Assembly (NCBI RefSeq): GCF_014287675.1
Contig: NZ_JACOPQ010000012.1
Coordinates: 1-64,000, forward strand
Direction: 5' to 3'
Source of the DNA: Lawsonibacter faecis
Lineage (GTDB): Bacteria > Bacillota > Clostridia > Oscillospirales > Oscillospiraceae
DNA length: 64,000 bases
Below, in pieces: positions 62,288 through 64,000 of the stretch; the stretch's first letter is position 1; the number at the start of each line of letters is the position of its first letter. Position numbers and translations under genes: made by a program. Below the pieces are notes generated by a model, which was not told the origin of the DNA, ran no database searches, and saw nothing but the letters and a program-made list of their open reading frames with translations.

Positions 62288-63895
62288 TCAATCGGCCTGT
62301 GCGCCTCCGCCAAATTCGAACAGGGTCAGGTTTTTATTCCGCTCCGCCGTCCAGTTGATGGACCACTGGGAGGCGAAGAGGAGAAGCTGGTTGCCCTTGT
62401 AGTCCTCCACCAGCTTTACGTCGGTGCCCAGGATGAGGTCGTCTTCCCGCACGCTCTCTCCGTCCTCGGTCCTGATCCAGCGGAGGTACTCGTACGGCAG
62501 GCCCTCCACGTAGAGCTCCACATTGTACTCACTGCGCATCCGGTACTCCAGCACGTCGAACTGGAGGGTGCCCACCACGCCCACAATGACCTCCTCCATG
62601 CCGGAGTAAGGGGTCTTGAAGATCTGAATAGCGCCCTCCTGGGCGATCTGCTCCATACCCTTGAGAAACTGCTTGCGCTTCATAGTGTCCCGGCTGCGCA
62701 CCCGCTGAAAGTGCTCGGGGGCGAAGGTGGGGATGGGGTCGAATTGAAATTTCTTGCCCGGGGCGCAGAGGGTGTCGCCGATAGAGAAAATGCCGGGGTC
62801 GAACACGCCCATGATATCCCCGGCGAAGGCCTCCTCAATGATCTCCCGCTCAGCGGCCATGAGCTGCTGGGGCCGGGAGAGGCGCAGCTTCTTGCCGCCC
62901 TGGACGTGGTAGACCTCCCTGTCTGCGTCGAAGCGGCCGGATACCACCCGCATAAAGGCGATCCGGTCCCGGTGGGCCTTGTTCATATTCGCCTGAATTT
63001 TAAAGACGAAGGCGGAGAAATCATCGTCCATGGAGTCGATCACCTGCCCGCCGGCCGTGCGGGGCAGGGGGGGCGTGGTCATGCGGAGAAAGCTCTCCAG
63101 AAAGGGTTCCACGCCGAAATTGGTGAGGGCGCTGCCGAAGAACACGGGGGATAGCTTCCCGTGGCGCACCCGATCCATATCAAAGTCGCAGGACGCGCCG
63201 TCCAGCAGCTCCACGTCGTCGGTGAGCTGGCTGTGGAGCACCTTGCCGATGAGAGCGTCCAGGTTGGGATCTCCCAGGGCCACCTGGGTGGCGGTGGCCG
63301 CCTTGGAGCCGCCGTTGCTGGTGAAATGGATAATCTCCTTCTTCGCGCGGTCATACACGCCCTTGAAGTCCTTGCCGCAGCCGATGGGCCAGTTCACGGC
63401 ATAGGTGTCGATGCCGAGCTCGTGCTCAATCTCCTCGCACAGCTCGAAGGGGTCGCGGGCCTCGCGGTCCATCTTGTTGATGAAGGTAAAGATGGGGATA
63501 TCCCGCATGACGCAGACCTTGAAGAGCTTACGGGTCTGGGCCTCAACGCCCTTGGCCGCGTCAATGACCATGACGGCGCTGTCCGCCGCCATCAGGGTGC
63601 GGTAGGTATCCTCTGAGAAGTCCTGATGGCCCGGGGTGTCCAGAATGTTGATACAGAAGCCCTCGTACTGGAACTGCATGACCGAGGACGTAACCGAGAT
63701 GCCGCGCTGCTTTTCGATCTCCATCCAGTCGGAGGTGGCGGCGCGGGTGTTCTTCTTGCCCTTGACCACGCCGGCCTGGGCGATGGCCCCGCCGTAGAGC
63801 AGAAATTTTTCCGTCAGGGTAGTCTTACCGGCGTCGGGATGGCTGATAATTGCGAATGTTCTGCGCCGGGATATTTCAGATTCGTATTGAGACAT
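62288..63895 (-). CDS. prfC: Peptide chain release factor 3 (GTPase)
   Basis: A 535-residue translational GTPase. G1 S-H-P-D-A-G-K-T-T-L-T-E-K, switch I region with R-G-I-S-V-T-S-S-V, G3 D-T-P-G-H-Q-D-F, G4 N-K-M-D-R, then domains II and III of RF3 (V-F-F-G-S-A-L-T-N-F-G-V, and G-V-V-G-T-L-Q-F-D-V). It recycles RF1/RF2 after peptide release. ATG 63895 with GGAGGTTAGC upstream is the family start; the upstream frame to the window edge is not RF3-like. No partner gene is close; the remaining 105 bases to the edge are leader sequence with a GCGCC...GGCGC hairpin. Confidence 0.97.
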   Translation of the reverse strand: MSQYESEISRRRTFAIISHPDAGKTTLTEKFLLYGGAIAQAGVVKGKKNTRAATSDWMEIEKQRGISVTSSVMQFQYEGFCINILDTPGHQDFSEDTYRTLMAADSAVMVIDAAKGVEAQTRKLFKVCVMRDIPIFTFINKMDREARDPFELCEEIEHELGIDTYAVNWPIGCGKDFKGVYDRAKKEIIHFTSNGGSKAATATQVALGDPNLDALIGKVLHSQLTDDVELLDGASCDFDMDRVRHGKLSPVFFGSALTNFGVEPFLESFLRMTTPPLPRTAGGQVIDSMDDDFSAFVFKIQANMNKAHRDRIAFMRVVSGRFDADREVYHVQGGKKLRLSRPQQLMAAEREIIEEAFAGDIMGVFDPGIFSIGDTLCAPGKKFQFDPIPTFAPEHFQRVRSRDTMKRKQFLKGMEQIAQEGAIQIFKTPYSGMEEVIVGVVGTLQFDVLEYRMRSEYNVELYVEGLPYEYLRWIRTEDGESVREDDLILGTDVKLVEDYKGNQLLLFASQWSINWTAERNKNLTLFEFGGGAQAD

Positions 63896-64000
63896 AAAGC
63901 TAACCTCCAAGAAACAGGCCGGGGCCGTCGCTGAACCCCGCGCCTTTAGGCGCGTCCAAGGGTTTGGGCCGAGAAACCGATTGCCGTGCCGGCGCATGCC

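Noticed and set aside
63896..64000. Fourth copy of the multi-stem repeat at the right edge
   Set aside because: There is a GCGCC...GGCGC hairpin and CGGCCCAAACCCTTGG on the minus strand, but the linker CCTTGATGCC and stem order are not matched well enough.

Overview
The window is chromosomal DNA from a GC-rich, endospore-forming, low-oxygen Firmicute. The best fit is the Oscillospiraceae/Flavonifractor-like group of gut Clostridia. This is inferred from the sporulation and germination genes (spoIIP, bofA, an adjacent cwlJ-gerQ pair), an AbrB-type regulator with a four-Cys tail, a complete V-type ATPase operon, a two-gene SufC/SufB-type iron-sulfur locus and a lipoprotein flavin reductase. I saw no CRISPR array, prophage, rRNA or intact insertion sequence. 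One tRNA (Gly-GCC) is present.

Layout. 1-1.7 kb: the tail of an isochorismatase-family gene, then an ECF sigma factor with a DUF4367 membrane partner. 1.8-6.4 kb: an accessory island of six small exported or membrane proteins. Much of it is AT-rich, and it is built from repeated terminator/leader blocks and one duplicated gene whose two copies differ strongly in base composition. 6.5-13.3 kb: spoIIP, marR-degV, a PspC protein, an MGMT-like protein, an orphan pilin-like protein, a DUF2156 protein and a GNAT protein. 13.7-20.7 kb: an oligopeptide ABC operon (permeases, two ATPases, then the binding protein behind its own promoter and a structured leader). 20.9-23.3 kb: an amino-acid ABC transporter whose binding protein has its two halves in swapped order. 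23.4-31.7 kb: a YczE-like membrane protein, MalY-type lyase, FakA/Asp23, SufC/SufB, a ferritin-like protein, AbrB and an XRE regulator. 31.9-41.6 kb: tRNA-Gly, a lipoprotein with a degenerate transglutaminase fold, LUD and YitT proteins, and a second type II topoisomerase pair with two exported-protein genes between its subunits. 42-48.3 kb: yaaL-bofA, an SLH protein, MarR, a DUF4015-like protein, and a MerR regulator facing a flavin-reductase lipoprotein through a textbook 19-bp-spacer MerR promoter. 49-58.1 kb: the V-ATPase operon (G/H-I-K-E-C-F-A-B-D), with sodium ligands retained in the K subunit. 58.4-64 kb: gerQ-cwlJ, a MocR regulator divergent from an ECF-transporter S component, and prfC.

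The strongest unusual signals are: the circularly permuted solute-binding protein (20884-21765); the modular exported-protein island (1.8-6.4 kb); a family of multi-stem intergenic repeats plus a 177-bp tandem duplication at the end of oppF; a 142-bp tandem repeat upstream of sufC; a relic copy of the MerR-type promoter with no gene behind it (48.5 kb); and two enzyme-like proteins lacking their key residue (Cys to Ser in the transglutaminase-like lipoprotein, Lys to Arg in the MocR regulator).

All calls come from reading the sequence and from remembered family motifs. No database search was run, and numerical similarities are by eye.
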